Made by a program: the position numbers and the translations under genes
Source: JAGWRI01 sp963728785
GTDB taxonomy: Bacteria > Gemmatimonadota > Gemmatimonadetes > Gemmatimonadales > Gemmatimonadaceae
Assembly: GCA_963728785.1 (NCBI GenBank)
Contig: CAVSKV010000004.1
Coordinates: 372,001-436,000, forward strand
Direction of reading: 5' to 3'
Length of the DNA stretch: 64,000 bases
Shown here: in pieces, positions 20,270 through 29,152 of the stretch
Layout of the letters: the number at the start of each line of letters is the position of its first letter
Numbering within the stretch: position 1 is the first letter of the stretch
The notes under the pieces: model-generated
What the model was told of the DNA's origin: nothing
Seen by the model: only the letters and a program-made list of their open reading frames with translations
Databases searched by the model: none

Positions 20270-21381
20270 GAAAGCGTCTGCACCTCGACCGACAGCACGG
20301 CTGGCAGGTCCCGCACGATCGGCTTCCACGAGTCGCCGCCGTCGGCCGACGCGTATACCTGCCCGCCGGTCGTGCCGAAGTACACCCCGCATTCGTCGAG
20401 CGTGTCCACCGCCATCGCATCGCGCAGCACGTTCACGTAGCAGTTCCGCTGCGGCAGCCCCTTGGTGAGCGGCTCCCACTCGTTGCCGCCGATCTTGCTG
20501 CGATACACGCGTAGCTTGCGGTTCGGCACGAAATGCTCCGCGTCACTCTTGATGGGAATCACGTACACGGTCTCCGGATCGTGCGCGTGCACGTCAACCA
20601 CGAACCCGAAATCCGTGGGCAGGTTGCCGCTGATCTCGTACCATGAATCGCCGGCGTCGTCGCTCCGCATCACGTCCCAGTGCTTCTGCATGAACAGCGT
20701 GTTCGGGCGCGACCCATGCAGCGCGATCCGGTGCACGCAGTGCCCGATCTCCGCCGTCGGATCGGGAATGTACGGCGAGTGCAGCCCCTTGGTGATCGGC
20801 TTCCAAGTGGTGCCGCCATCGTCGGTGCGAAACGCCCCTGCGGCCGAGATCGCGACGTACATGCGCGCCTGGTTGGTGGGGTCGATGAGGATCGTATGGA
20901 GGCACATGCCCCCCGCGCCCGGCGTCCACCGTGGTCCGGTGCCGTGCCCGCGCAATCCGGACATTTCGTGCCAACTGCCGCCACCGTCGGTCGACCGGAA
21001 GATCGCCGCGTCCTCGACCCCGGCATATACCGTGTCAGCGTCGGCAAGCGAGGGCTCGAAGTGCCAGACCCGCTTGAACTCCCACGGATGCGGGGTGCCG
21101 TCGTACCACTGGTGCGTGCCGGGCACCCCGTCGTACGCGAACTTGTTCTCCACCGCGTTCCACGTTTTGCCGCCATCGTCGGACCGTTGCACCTGCTGTC
21201 CGAACCACCCGCTCGACTGGGACGCGTAGATGCGGTCGGGATCGACCGGGGAACCCTTGACGTGGTACATCTCCCACCCCGCGAAGTGTGGGCCGGCCAC
21301 CTTCCACTTGGCGCGCTTGCCGTCCGCCGTCAGAATGAACGCACCCTTGCGCGTGCCCACGAGAACCCGAACCCCGCTCAT
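20266..21381 (-). CDS. Cytosolic BNR/Asp-box beta-propeller protein
   Basis: A 371-aa protein starting at ATG 21381, with no signal peptide. At least five Asp-box repeats are visible (SDDGGKTW, STDGGGSW, TDDGGTTW, SDDAGDSW, SADGGDSW), giving a VPS10/sialidase-like propeller. Sialidase catalytic residues cannot be identified, and annotation as an exo-alpha-sialidase would be overcalling. It opens with VRVLVGTRKGAFI, a beginning seen in proteins commonly paired with MoaD-like partners. The downstream ubiquitin-like gene overlaps its stop by 4 bp, so they are made together. Function is unknown. Confidence 0.85.
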   Translation of the reverse strand: MSGVRVLVGTRKGAFILTADGKRAKWKVAGPHFAGWEMYHVKGSPVDPDRIYASQSSGWFGQQVQRSDDGGKTWNAVENKFAYDGVPGTHQWYDGTPHPWEFKRVWHFEPSLADADTVYAGVEDAAIFRSTDGGGSWHEMSGLRGHGTGPRWTPGAGGMCLHTILIDPTNQARMYVAISAAGAFRTDDGGTTWKPITKGLHSPYIPDPTAEIGHCVHRIALHGSRPNTLFMQKHWDVMRSDDAGDSWYEISGNLPTDFGFVVDVHAHDPETVYVIPIKSDAEHFVPNRKLRVYRSKIGGNEWEPLTKGLPQRNCYVNVLRDAMAVDTLDECGVYFGTTGGQVYASADGGDSWKPIVRDLPAVLSVEVQTLS

Positions 21382-21445
21382 GACCGCCTCCGTCGTCGGT
21401 TTGCCGTTGGCAAAGTAGGGGCCCCCGATCGAGTTGTCGATACGG

Positions 21446-22729
21446 CTACTTCTTCTTCGTCTTCGGCTTGGCCTTCACCGCCGGCGCCGCCGGCGCGTCC
21501 CGGAACACCATCGTCTGGCCTTCGTAGTCGAACTTGACGTTGCCGCTCCTCTCCACTGCGGCAATCGCGTCCGTCGACGAGGTGGTCGGCGCCTGGATGG
21601 AGATATCACGGGTGAGCAACGAACTGTCGAGCACGACGATGTGCGTGCCGTACCACCGGCGCAATTCGACCAGCGCGTCGCGCAGCGATTCGTGAGCGAT
21701 GGTGACCGTGCTATCGGCCCACGTCGTGGCCTCCGCGAGCTGGTCGGCGGTCGGCGTCGACACCTGGCCGCCGGTCGTGACGCGGAGCGCGGCGCCGGCC
21801 GCGATGGGGTGCAAGTTCTTCTTCGGATCCGTGCCCAGGCGCACGGTGGCGCTGTCGCCCTTCACCGCCACGACCATCGCCGTATCCGATGTATCGGCGC
21901 GCACGACAAAGCTGCCGCCGGCCACATCGATCACGGCGTTCTCAGCCCGCACTTCGAACGGAGCTTTCACACCGGGGGCGATGTCGATCTTGGCCGCTCC
22001 CTGCAGGCTCACGACGCGCAGATCGTTCCCGAAATGTTCGGGCACCACGAGCTTGGACTGGGGCGCGAGCGTGATCTTGCTGCCGTCGTCAAGGTTGACC
22101 ATCGCGTACTGGCCCGGCCCGGTCTGGTGCGGGCGCGCGCTCGCGGAGGTCAGAGTGGAGAGGATCGCGCCCTCGTGACTGGCCTGGTTGAGCCACCAAC
22201 TGATGCCCAGGGCGGCCGCAATCGCAATCACGCCGATGATGATCGGCACGACATACGAGCGGCGTTTGCCGAGGTCGGCCACATGGTGGGCGGTGTCGTG
22301 TCGCGAGTGTTCGGCAACGGCGTTGGCTGCTGCCTTGGTATCGGGATGCAGCGTACGGAGGATGTGCTGCCACGACTGATCCACGTTGACCGGCCGCTCG
22401 GTGTGGGCTGCACCGTGCGAGCCGGTGCCGCCAAAGTGATGGGCGCTCGCGCGGCGGCTCAGTTCGCGCGCGGCAGCATGGACGACTTCGCCGTGCAGAA
22501 AGTCCTCAAGTTCTTTGGTGGTCTTGAATTCCTCCCGCCCCGCCCACGCGCTGAGAAAGAGCCCTTCGACCACGTGAGGAGCGGCCGACGGGGCGTCCTT
22601 CAAGTGCTTCTTGGCTTCTTCGGCGAGAGCCGAGTAATGGGAGCGGAACACTCGCTCGAGCGCGCGTTCGTCGGGAAGGGGTGGTCCGGCGGGCGGCGTC
22701 GGGCCAGGCGGTGGCGGGACAGCAGGCAT
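21446..22729 (-). CDS. Sigma-region-2-like / FecR / STN-like membrane protein
   Basis: A 427-aa protein; ATG 22729 is preceded by a strong ribosome site GGAGG, which rules out longer starts. After a Pro-rich start, residues 20-95 resemble ECF sigma-factor region 2 (ALERVFRSHYSALAEEAKKHL, APHVVEGLFLSAW, LEDFLHGEVVHAAARELSRR), though no region 4 follows. A single membrane helix is at about 158-180. Outside it a FecR domain covers about 200-325 (DDGSKITLAPQSKL, FEVRAENAVIDVAGGSFVV) and the end (345-410) looks like an STN/secretin short domain. It ends in a Lys-rich tail. FecR proteins sense and pass signals across the membrane; no sigma factor or TonB receptor is adjacent. The sigma-like reading is inferred from pattern. 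Confidence 0.75.
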   Translation of the reverse strand: MPAVPPPPGPTPPAGPPLPDERALERVFRSHYSALAEEAKKHLKDAPSAAPHVVEGLFLSAWAGREEFKTTKELEDFLHGEVVHAAARELSRRASAHHFGGTGSHGAAHTERPVNVDQSWQHILRTLHPDTKAAANAVAEHSRHDTAHHVADLGKRRSYVVPIIIGVIAIAAALGISWWLNQASHEGAILSTLTSASARPHQTGPGQYAMVNLDDGSKITLAPQSKLVVPEHFGNDLRVVSLQGAAKIDIAPGVKAPFEVRAENAVIDVAGGSFVVRADTSDTAMVVAVKGDSATVRLGTDPKKNLHPIAAGAALRVTTGGQVSTPTADQLAEATTWADSTVTIAHESLRDALVELRRWYGTHIVVLDSSLLTRDISIQAPTTSSTDAIAAVERSGNVKFDYEGQTMVFRDAPAAPAVKAKPKTKKK

Positions 22730-22757
22730 GGAACCTCCAGGAACGTTTGTCTGCCTA

Positions 22758-22786
22758 ACTATGCCCGACTTCCCCGATTGGCGAAA
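22758..22786 (-). promoter_or_regulatory. Possible promoter of the FecR-like gene
   Basis: On the minus strand a -10 CATAGT (22763-22758) lies 17 nt after TTTCGC (22786-22781), and a transcript starting near 22751 would carry the GGAGG site before ATG 22729. The -35 is weak, so this is tentative. Confidence 0.3.
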
Positions 22787-22974
22787 GCCCAATTGGTGAG
22801 AACGCCCAGGCCGGCGGCGGCGGCCGCGAAATTCCGACCGTTTCCCTTGGCTTGGGGGAGTGCGCCAGTGGCGGGGGTGCGCCGAGCGTCGAACGACTGG
22901 CCCGCTCGCGGTCCGGAGGGCATGTTTGCCCCCGCCCGCCTCACCTGCCATCTGACTCTCTTAGCGAGCCCGTG

Positions 22975-25185
22975 ATGAAGAAGTTCTTCGCCCTGTTCGC
23001 CGCCGCGGCCGCCGCGGTCGCCGCCGCCAGCTTCGCGCCCCGTGCCGCCCGCGCCCAGTCCGCCCAGGATGTCGCGCGCTGGCAGCAGGAAGCCCAGCGC
23101 GTCACGATAATTCGCGACGACTGGGGCATCGCGCACGTGTACGGGCACACGGATGCCGACGCGGTGTTCGGCATGGAATACGCCCAGGCGGAAGACGATT
23201 TCAACCGCGTGGAGACCAACTACCTCGACGCCATGGGCCGCCTCGCCGAAGCCGAAGGCGAGTCGCAGATCTGGCGCGATCTGCGCATGAAGCTGTTCAT
23301 CAATCCCGATTCGCTCAAGAAGATGTACGGTCAGAGCCCGGCATGGCTGCAGGCGCTGATGGACGCGTTCGCCGACGGGCTCAACTACTACCTGTACACG
23401 CATCCGCAGGTGACGCCGCGCGTGATCACGCACTTCGAACCATGGATGGCGCTCAGCTTCACCGAGGGCAGCATCGGCGGCGATATCGAGCGCGCGAACC
23501 TTGGCGGGCTGGCCAACTTCTACGGTGGAGTGCCTCTACCGGCCGGACGGGGGCGTGGAGCGGAGGACGATGGACCGCCGAGCGAGCCGTCGGGTTCCAA
23601 CGGCATCGCCATCGCGCCCAGGAACACGCTCGACCACCATGCGCTGCTGTGGATCAATCCGCACACGTCGTTCTACTTCCGGTCGGAACTGCAGATGGTG
23701 AGCGACGAGGGGTTGGACGCGTACGGCGCCGTCACGTGGGGGCAGTTCTTCATCTACCAGGGATTCAACCCGACCGCGGGGTGGATGCACACGTCGAGCG
23801 GTGTGGACAACATCGACGAATTCCTGGAGACGGTCACCAGGAAGGGGGACGGCTACGTCTACAAGCACGGCGACCAGGAACTGCCCGTCGTGACGGAGCA
23901 GATCACCGTCCCGTACAAGACGGCAAGCGGCATGGCCGACCGCACGTTCACGGCCTACTTCACCCGGCACGGGCCGGTGGTTCGCAAAGCCGGCGACCGG
24001 TGGGTGAGCATCAGCCTCATGCAGAGTCCGGTGAACGCGCTCAGCCAATCGTACACCCGCACCAAGGCCAAGGACTACGCGGCGTTCCGCAAGATCATGG
24101 ATCTGCACACCAACTCATCGAACAACACGATCTTCGCCGACGCCGAAGGGAACATCGCGTATTTCCATTCCAACTACATTCCGTGGCGCGACACGAGCTT
24201 CGATTGGACGAAGCCGGTGGACGGCAGCAATCCGGCCACCGACTATCACGGCCTGCTGACCATCGACCAGACGCCGGGCCTGCTCAACCCGGCTAGTGGC
24301 TGGCTGTACAACTCCAACAACTGGCCGTGGTCCGCGGCAGGGCCGAGCAGCCCCAAGCGGGCCGACTATCCCAGGTACGTGGAGACCGGCACCGAGGAGA
24401 GCCCGCGCGGATACCACGCACTCCGCGTGCTGCCCGGCCATACGGACTTCACGATGACGTCGCTGACGGCGGCCGCTTTCGACAGCTATTTGCCGGCCTT
24501 TGCGACTATGATCCCCCCGCTCATCCGGGCGTATGATCGATTGCCGGCGGCGGGCGATTCGCTCAGACAACGGCTGGCGCCGCAGATCACGGTGCTGCGC
24601 GGCTGGGAGTACCGCTGGGGCTACAACTCGGTGGCCACGTCGCTGGCCGTGTTCTGGGGCACCGACGTGATGCGGCGCGTGGGGCGCGAAGCGCGGGCGG
24701 CGGGCATGTCGCCCGAGGATTACGTGGCGCAGCGGGCCAATCCGGGCGAACTGTTGCTCGCGCTGCTGGCCGCGTCGGACAAGCTCACCGCCGATTTCGG
24801 CAACTGGCAGACGCCGTGGGGCGACATCAACCGGTTCCAGCGCATCAACGACGACATCGATCCGAGCTTCGACGACAGCAAGCCGAGCATTCCGGTGCCG
24901 TTCACATCGTCGGTCTGGGGTTCGCTCGCGTCATTCGGCGCGCGCGCCTACTCCAACACCAAGAAATGGTACGGGACGAGCGGCAACAGCTTCGTGGCCG
25001 TGGTGGAGTTCGGCGACAGCGTCCGGGCTCGCGCCGTGACGGCGGGCGGCGAGAGCGGCGACATCCACTCGCCGCACTTCAACGACGAGGCCGAGCGCTA
25101 CGCCACCGGGAACCTGCGCGTGGTGTATTTCTATAAGTCGCAACTCACCCTGCACACCGAGCGGGAGTATCACCCGGGCGGTTGA
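22975..25185 (+). CDS. Secreted penicillin acylase family amidase (Ntn hydrolase)
   Basis: A 736-aa protein starting at ATG 22975 with a signal peptide (hydrophobic 5-25, then APRAARAQ). Residues 40-200 match the alpha-chain start of the family (RVTIIRDDWGIAHVYGHTDADAVFGMEYAQAEDD). The predicted self-cleavage site and N-terminal nucleophile is Ser208 in PSGSNGIAIAP, followed by the beta-chain with NPHTSFY. Such enzymes hydrolyse amides such as acyl-homoserine lactones or beta-lactam side chains after autoprocessing in the periplasm. The acidic, Gly-rich stretch at 190-205 fits the removed spacer peptide. Substrate cannot be predicted. It is divergent from the FecR-like gene with 245 bp between them. 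Confidence 0.88.
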   Translation: MKKFFALFAAAAAAVAAASFAPRAARAQSAQDVARWQQEAQRVTIIRDDWGIAHVYGHTDADAVFGMEYAQAEDDFNRVETNYLDAMGRLAEAEGESQIWRDLRMKLFINPDSLKKMYGQSPAWLQALMDAFADGLNYYLYTHPQVTPRVITHFEPWMALSFTEGSIGGDIERANLGGLANFYGGVPLPAGRGRGAEDDGPPSEPSGSNGIAIAPRNTLDHHALLWINPHTSFYFRSELQMVSDEGLDAYGAVTWGQFFIYQGFNPTAGWMHTSSGVDNIDEFLETVTRKGDGYVYKHGDQELPVVTEQITVPYKTASGMADRTFTAYFTRHGPVVRKAGDRWVSISLMQSPVNALSQSYTRTKAKDYAAFRKIMDLHTNSSNNTIFADAEGNIAYFHSNYIPWRDTSFDWTKPVDGSNPATDYHGLLTIDQTPGLLNPASGWLYNSNNWPWSAAGPSSPKRADYPRYVETGTEESPRGYHALRVLPGHTDFTMTSLTAAAFDSYLPAFATMIPPLIRAYDRLPAAGDSLRQRLAPQITVLRGWEYRWGYNSVATSLAVFWGTDVMRRVGREARAAGMSPEDYVAQRANPGELLLALLAASDKLTADFGNWQTPWGDINRFQRINDDIDPSFDDSKPSIPVPFTSSVWGSLASFGARAYSNTKKWYGTSGNSFVAVVEFGDSVRARAVTAGGESGDIHSPHFNDEAERYATGNLRVVYFYKSQLTLHTEREYHPGG

Positions 25186-25316
25186 TGTGGCCTAGCCCGC
25201 ATCGCGCCCGGCCCCTTCTTTGATGCCTCCATCACGCCGGCCCTGTAATCCCGCCAACAGGTCCGGCCGGGTATGATTGCAAGTTCGAAACGTTCGCCCC
25301 CACCCCCGAGGAACGC

Positions 25317-26375
25317 ATGACCAGACTTTCCCGCATCGCCGTGGCCGGCCTGATGGCCGCCGCGCTCGGCGCGCCCGCCATTGCGCACGCCCAATCGTTC
25401 AAGGTCCAGAAGTGGAACATTGGCGGTGAAGGCGGCACGGACTACGTGACTGCCGAAGCCGGCACCGGCCGCGTATTCGTATCGCGCGGTACGCACGTGA
25501 TGGTGGTGGATGGCCGCTCCGGCAAGGTGCTGGGCGACATCCCCGATGCGCCGCGCAATCACGGGATCGCGCTGGCCGAGAAGGCGGGCCACGGGTTCAT
25601 CACTGCCGGCGGCGACTCGTCGGTGATCATGTTCGATCTCAAGACCCTGGCCGAACTCAAGCGCATCAAGATCCCGCAGGGCGGACAGGACGGGATCATG
25701 TACGACGACTATTCCAACCGGGTCATCCTCACCAACCACAGCCGGCCGGTGGGCACGGTGGTGGCGCTCGACGCCAACACGGGCGACATCGTGGGCGCCG
25801 TGGACCTCGCTGACAGCGGGCCGGAAGGCGCGGCCAGCGACGGCAAGGGCAAGCTGTTCGTGAATCTCGAAGGCAAGAATTCCATCGAGGTGATCGACGA
25901 GAAGGCGATGAAGTCAATTGCGGTGTGGCCGATCGCACCGTGCGACGGGCCCACCGGCATCGCCTACGACCGCGCGACGGACCGCATCTTCTCAGGCTGC
26001 GGCGATACGTCGGTGGTCACGAACGCACTCACCGGCCAGGTAGTAGCCAGGATCACCAACGGCGGCCGCGTAGACGCGCTTGGCTGGGATCCGTCGGAAA
26101 AATTGATCTACGTCCCGAGTGGCGCGAACCCCGGTAGCGTGACCGTGGTGCGCGAGGATGCGCCCGACAAGTACACGGTCGTCGCCACCGTGCCCACCGT
26201 GGCGGGCGCCAAGACGATTGCCGTGGACCCCGTGTTGCACACCGCGTACCTTTTCCAACCGGAATACGGTCCGCCTCCGGCCGGCGCCGTTCCGCCGCCG
26301 GCGGCGGCCGGGCGGCGTGGCCGCGGCCCAATGGGCCCGATGATCGCGGCCTGGTTCATCGCCATCACGCACTAG
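25317..26375 (+). CDS. Secreted YncE-like beta-propeller protein
   Basis: A 352-aa protein with a signal peptide (MTRLSRIAVAGLMAAALGAPAIAHAQS), starting at ATG 25317 after a GAGGAA-like ribosome site. The mature part has repeated blades of the YVTN/YncE kind (VMVVDGRSGKVLGDI, VVALDANTGDIVGAV, IEVIDEKAMKSIAVW, VVTNALTGQVVARI). The end has a Pro/Gly/Arg-rich loop (about 318-340) before a short hydrophobic tail. No catalytic residues are recognisable; such proteins usually bind or scaffold in the periplasm. Single gene, no evident partners. Confidence 0.82.
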   Translation: MTRLSRIAVAGLMAAALGAPAIAHAQSFKVQKWNIGGEGGTDYVTAEAGTGRVFVSRGTHVMVVDGRSGKVLGDIPDAPRNHGIALAEKAGHGFITAGGDSSVIMFDLKTLAELKRIKIPQGGQDGIMYDDYSNRVILTNHSRPVGTVVALDANTGDIVGAVDLADSGPEGAASDGKGKLFVNLEGKNSIEVIDEKAMKSIAVWPIAPCDGPTGIAYDRATDRIFSGCGDTSVVTNALTGQVVARITNGGRVDALGWDPSEKLIYVPSGANPGSVTVVREDAPDKYTVVATVPTVAGAKTIAVDPVLHTAYLFQPEYGPPPAGAVPPPAAAGRRGRGPMGPMIAAWFIAITH

Positions 26376-26451
26376 GCCGAGCGTTTCGGAACCGGGCGCG
26401 CCCGCGCCACGACGGCACGGGCGCGTCTCGGTACCGCATGTGGAGGAGTCG

Positions 26452-27192
26452 ATGATCGAGCAGCAGGTCGAGATCGCAACGCCGGACGGGATCGGTGACG
26501 GTTATCTGTTCGCCAGGGAGGATGGCGCACGCCAGCCGGGCGTCATTCATCTCACCGACATCCGCGGCGTCCGGCCGGCCGTACGCGAAATGGCGCGGCG
26601 ACTCGCCGGGGCCGGATATGCGGTACTGCTGCCCAACGTGTTCTACCGCACCCGCCGCCCGCCGCTGTTCGACTTCCCGTTCCAGTGGGGCGACGAGCGG
26701 ACCGCTAAGCGGTTCGCCGAGCTGACCAGCCCGCTCACTCCCGAGGCCATGGAACGCGACGCTTCGGGGTACGTGGACTTTCTCGCCGCCCATCGGGCGG
26801 TCGCGCCCGGGCCCATGGGCGTGGTCGGGTATTGTTTCACGGGAGCGATGGCGCTGCACATCGCGGCTGCGCGGCCGGACCACATCGCGGCGGCTGCATC
26901 GTTCCATGGTGGCGGTTTGTGGACCGACGCCCCCACGAGTCCGCACCTGGTGCTGCCTCGCGTCAGGGCACGACTGCTGTTCGGGCATGCCGATGGCGAC
27001 CGGAGCATGCCGGCAGAAGCGATCGCGAAGTTCGACGCCGCGCTGGCCAAGTGGGGCGGCTACTACGAGAGCAAGGTGTACGCGGGCGCCGGCCACGGGT
27101 GGACGGTGCCCGACAATGCGGTGTACAACGAGCCGCAGGCCGAGCGGGCGTACGCCAGCCTCACCGCCCTGCTTTCAACGCTCCGTTCCTGA
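26452..27192 (+). CDS. Dienelactone hydrolase family protein
   Basis: A 246-aa alpha/beta hydrolase. ATG 26452 is chosen because GGAGGAG sits 5-10 bases upstream, while the GTG at 26440 overlaps that site. The nucleophile elbow is VGYCFTGA with Cys128, as in dienelactone hydrolases, and the remaining triad members are likely Asp in HADGDRSM (181 or 183) and His215 in GAGHGW. The N-terminal segment HLTDIRGV and the lid-region FYRTRRPPLFD are family-like. No aromatic catabolism genes are nearby, so the true substrate may not be a dienelactone. Confidence 0.88.
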   Translation: MIEQQVEIATPDGIGDGYLFAREDGARQPGVIHLTDIRGVRPAVREMARRLAGAGYAVLLPNVFYRTRRPPLFDFPFQWGDERTAKRFAELTSPLTPEAMERDASGYVDFLAAHRAVAPGPMGVVGYCFTGAMALHIAAARPDHIAAAASFHGGGLWTDAPTSPHLVLPRVRARLLFGHADGDRSMPAEAIAKFDAALAKWGGYYESKVYAGAGHGWTVPDNAVYNEPQAERAYASLTALLSTLRS

Positions 27193-27245
27193 GTCGCCTG
27201 CCGGCGATGCCGCATGGGCGCCGCGCTGCCTGCCGCCCGCCCAGG

Positions 27246-28016
27246 CTACGGCATCTTGAAGGTGAACCGCCACCCCAACCCTGCGTCGTAGAGCGCCGCG
27301 CTTGGCATCTCCGTCACGTCGAGCTGCGTGAACAGGGTGTTGCCGGATGTCCGCACGGTCGCCGTGGCTCGGGAACGGTGCGTCCACTCAGGACCCGTGA
27401 ACTCGGACGCACGCGCCCGATCGGTTCCGACGAGGCGGCTGTTGACGACGGTGGCCTTCGCCGTGTCCGCGACCTGCGCCGACGCTTCGATGCGCCCGGC
27501 CGCGGTGACGACGGTGAACGTGACGCGTTGCTCGCCGCCCGTGGTTTGCGTGCCGATTGACACGATCGCTCGCTGCACGTCGAACGCGAAGGCGCGAAAC
27601 AGTTCGCTGACGGGCTTGCCGGAATCCCCGTAGACGATCGGCACTGCTGCGGTGCGGGCCGCCGCGTCCCCGGCGGACTCGACCGGCCCGCGCACCGGGA
27701 CGATCACGGCGCCGATCGCCGAGGGCCCGATCGCCTTGCCGCCGATCATGCTGTGCGGACAGCCGGTGACGAACAGCGAAACCGCCGTCTTGCCGCCGCG
27801 CGACGCGGCCGCCGTCCACCGCGGCCCGAGGAGCGCCTGCACGCGCGCCGAGTCGGCCTGGAACACCACCGTCAGCCCAACGCACGGCGCGGCGGAATCG
27901 GTGGCCCAGACGAGCGGGGCCCGGCCGGCCGTCGCCGCGGCCGGCCGTTGTCCCGCACTGAATGTCGCGGCTCCAACCGTGATGACGAGTCCGAGTGCCA
28001 GTCTGCCCAAGAGCAC
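27246..28016 (-). CDS. Secreted protein of unknown function
   Basis: A 256-aa protein with a hydrophobic export signal (about 1-23) starting at ATG 28016. I do not recognise the family with confidence. The mature chain holds a VQALLGPRW segment, LFVTGCPHSMIGG with one of two Cys, and long alternating beta-type stretches ending in a beta-strand (LGWRFTFKMP). The layout is loosely like acetoacetate-decarboxylase-fold proteins, but no catalytic Lys motif is evident. Convergent with the dienelactone hydrolase gene. Confidence 0.6.
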   Translation of the reverse strand: MLLGRLALGLVITVGAATFSAGQRPAAATAGRAPLVWATDSAAPCVGLTVVFQADSARVQALLGPRWTAAASRGGKTAVSLFVTGCPHSMIGGKAIGPSAIGAVIVPVRGPVESAGDAAARTAAVPIVYGDSGKPVSELFRAFAFDVQRAIVSIGTQTTGGEQRVTFTVVTAAGRIEASAQVADTAKATVVNSRLVGTDRARASEFTGPEWTHRSRATATVRTSGNTLFTQLDVTEMPSAALYDAGLGWRFTFKMP

Positions 28017-28060
28017 GTTTCCTCCGGGGCCAGGTGGCGCCCCGCACTGCAGGTGAAGTT

Positions 28061-28106
28061 CTCACAGTCCCACAGTCCTACCGTCCCACAGTCCTACCTT
28101 CCTACC
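28061..28106. repeat. Short 16-bp tandem repeat
   Basis: Two adjacent 16-bp units (CCCACAGTCCTACCGT at 28069-28084 and the same with one change at 28085-28100), with partial copies on each side. It lies between the divergent unknown secreted protein and TPR genes, in a stretch rich in C and T on the plus strand. Too short and too regular to be a CRISPR. Confidence 0.8.
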
Positions 28107-28217
28107 AGTAGTATGGGCTCGTGGTTGCGCCAAATGTGCGGAGGAAACCCGACTGTGGCTAGATTGGAAGCGTGGAGGGTGCCTCCTCGCCCCCGACCCC
28201 AACCGAGGGAGACGAAC

Positions 28218-29108
28218 ATGATCAATCTGCCCATCGCCCGCCGTCTCGCTGCGACCGCTGCCTTGACCGCCGCCGCCATGCTGACCGCCATGCCCCTCGC
28301 CGCTCAACGGGGCGGGGGCCGCGGCTCAGGCCCTCTGGCCGAGGCCTCGGGGCTCGACGTCCACGGCAAGACCGCCCAGGCCCGCGTGATCTTCCAGGCA
28401 ATGATTGACTCGGCTGCCGATCCGGCGGCCAAAGCCAACGCCCAGCGCGCGATGGCGATGTCGTACGCGTTCGACGGCGACTGCGCCAACACGCTCAAGT
28501 ACGAGCAGATGGTGATCGATTACTGGAAGACGCGTGAACAGGCGGAACCCCAGAACGCGTTCTACCAGGAAGGCGAGATGGCCGACGAGGGCGCCCGGGT
28601 GTGCATCGACGCCGGCGACCTGAACGCCGCCGAGCAGTGGTATCGCAAGGGGTACGAGCTCGGGATGAAAGAGCCCGACCCACGCACGCATCCCAAGAGC
28701 TTGTGGGACTACCGGCTGGCGCACGCCCTGGGCCGCATCGCCGCCCGCCGCGGCGACAAGGCGGAGGCCGACCGGCAGATCGCGGCTGCGCGCCGGGCGC
28801 TGGATGGCGATTCTGCCATGGCGGCCCAGCAGGAGCGGTTCTTTCCGTACCTCGTCGGGTACGTGGCGCTCTATACGGGCGATCTGAAGATCGCCGAAAC
28901 CGAGTTCACGAAGATGCTGGCCATGCGCGGCAACCAGAACGATCCGTTCATGACCTGTCTGCTCGGCATGACGTACGAGAAGATGGGGGAGAAGGCGAAG
29001 GCCGACGAGCTATATAAAAAGGCATATGACCTGGCGATCGCTCACAATCCGCCGACCGCGTTCGTGAAGCCGTTCGTGCGGAAGAAGTTGGGACTCGGGG
29101 CGGGGTGA
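28218..29108 (+). CDS. Secreted tetratricopeptide-repeat protein
   Basis: A 296-aa protein starting at ATG 28218 after a GGGAGA ribosome site. A signal peptide covers about 1-28 (AMLTAMPLAAQ), followed by a short Gly-rich segment. Helical repeats follow from about residue 45 to 290 (DPAAKANAQRAMAMSYAFDGD, GDLNAAEQWYRKGYELG, GDLKIAETEFTKML, GEKAKADELYKKAYDLA), which are TPR-like. The domain would act as a periplasmic binding scaffold. It carries no enzyme motif. Confidence 0.8.
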   Translation: MINLPIARRLAATAALTAAAMLTAMPLAAQRGGGRGSGPLAEASGLDVHGKTAQARVIFQAMIDSAADPAAKANAQRAMAMSYAFDGDCANTLKYEQMVIDYWKTREQAEPQNAFYQEGEMADEGARVCIDAGDLNAAEQWYRKGYELGMKEPDPRTHPKSLWDYRLAHALGRIAARRGDKAEADRQIAAARRALDGDSAMAAQQERFFPYLVGYVALYTGDLKIAETEFTKMLAMRGNQNDPFMTCLLGMTYEKMGEKAKADELYKKAYDLAIAHNPPTAFVKPFVRKKLGLGAG

Positions 29109-29152
29109 GGCGGGCCGAAACACCAATTGCACCTCTGACCGGGGACCCCATC

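Noticed and set aside
20266..21381. Annotation as exo-alpha-sialidase
   Set aside because: Asp-boxes only show the propeller fold; the arginine triad and Tyr/Glu catalytic residues of sialidases cannot be identified, and there is no signal peptide.
28061..28106. Possible CRISPR array
   Set aside because: Units are 16 bp with no variable spacers and no cas genes nearby.
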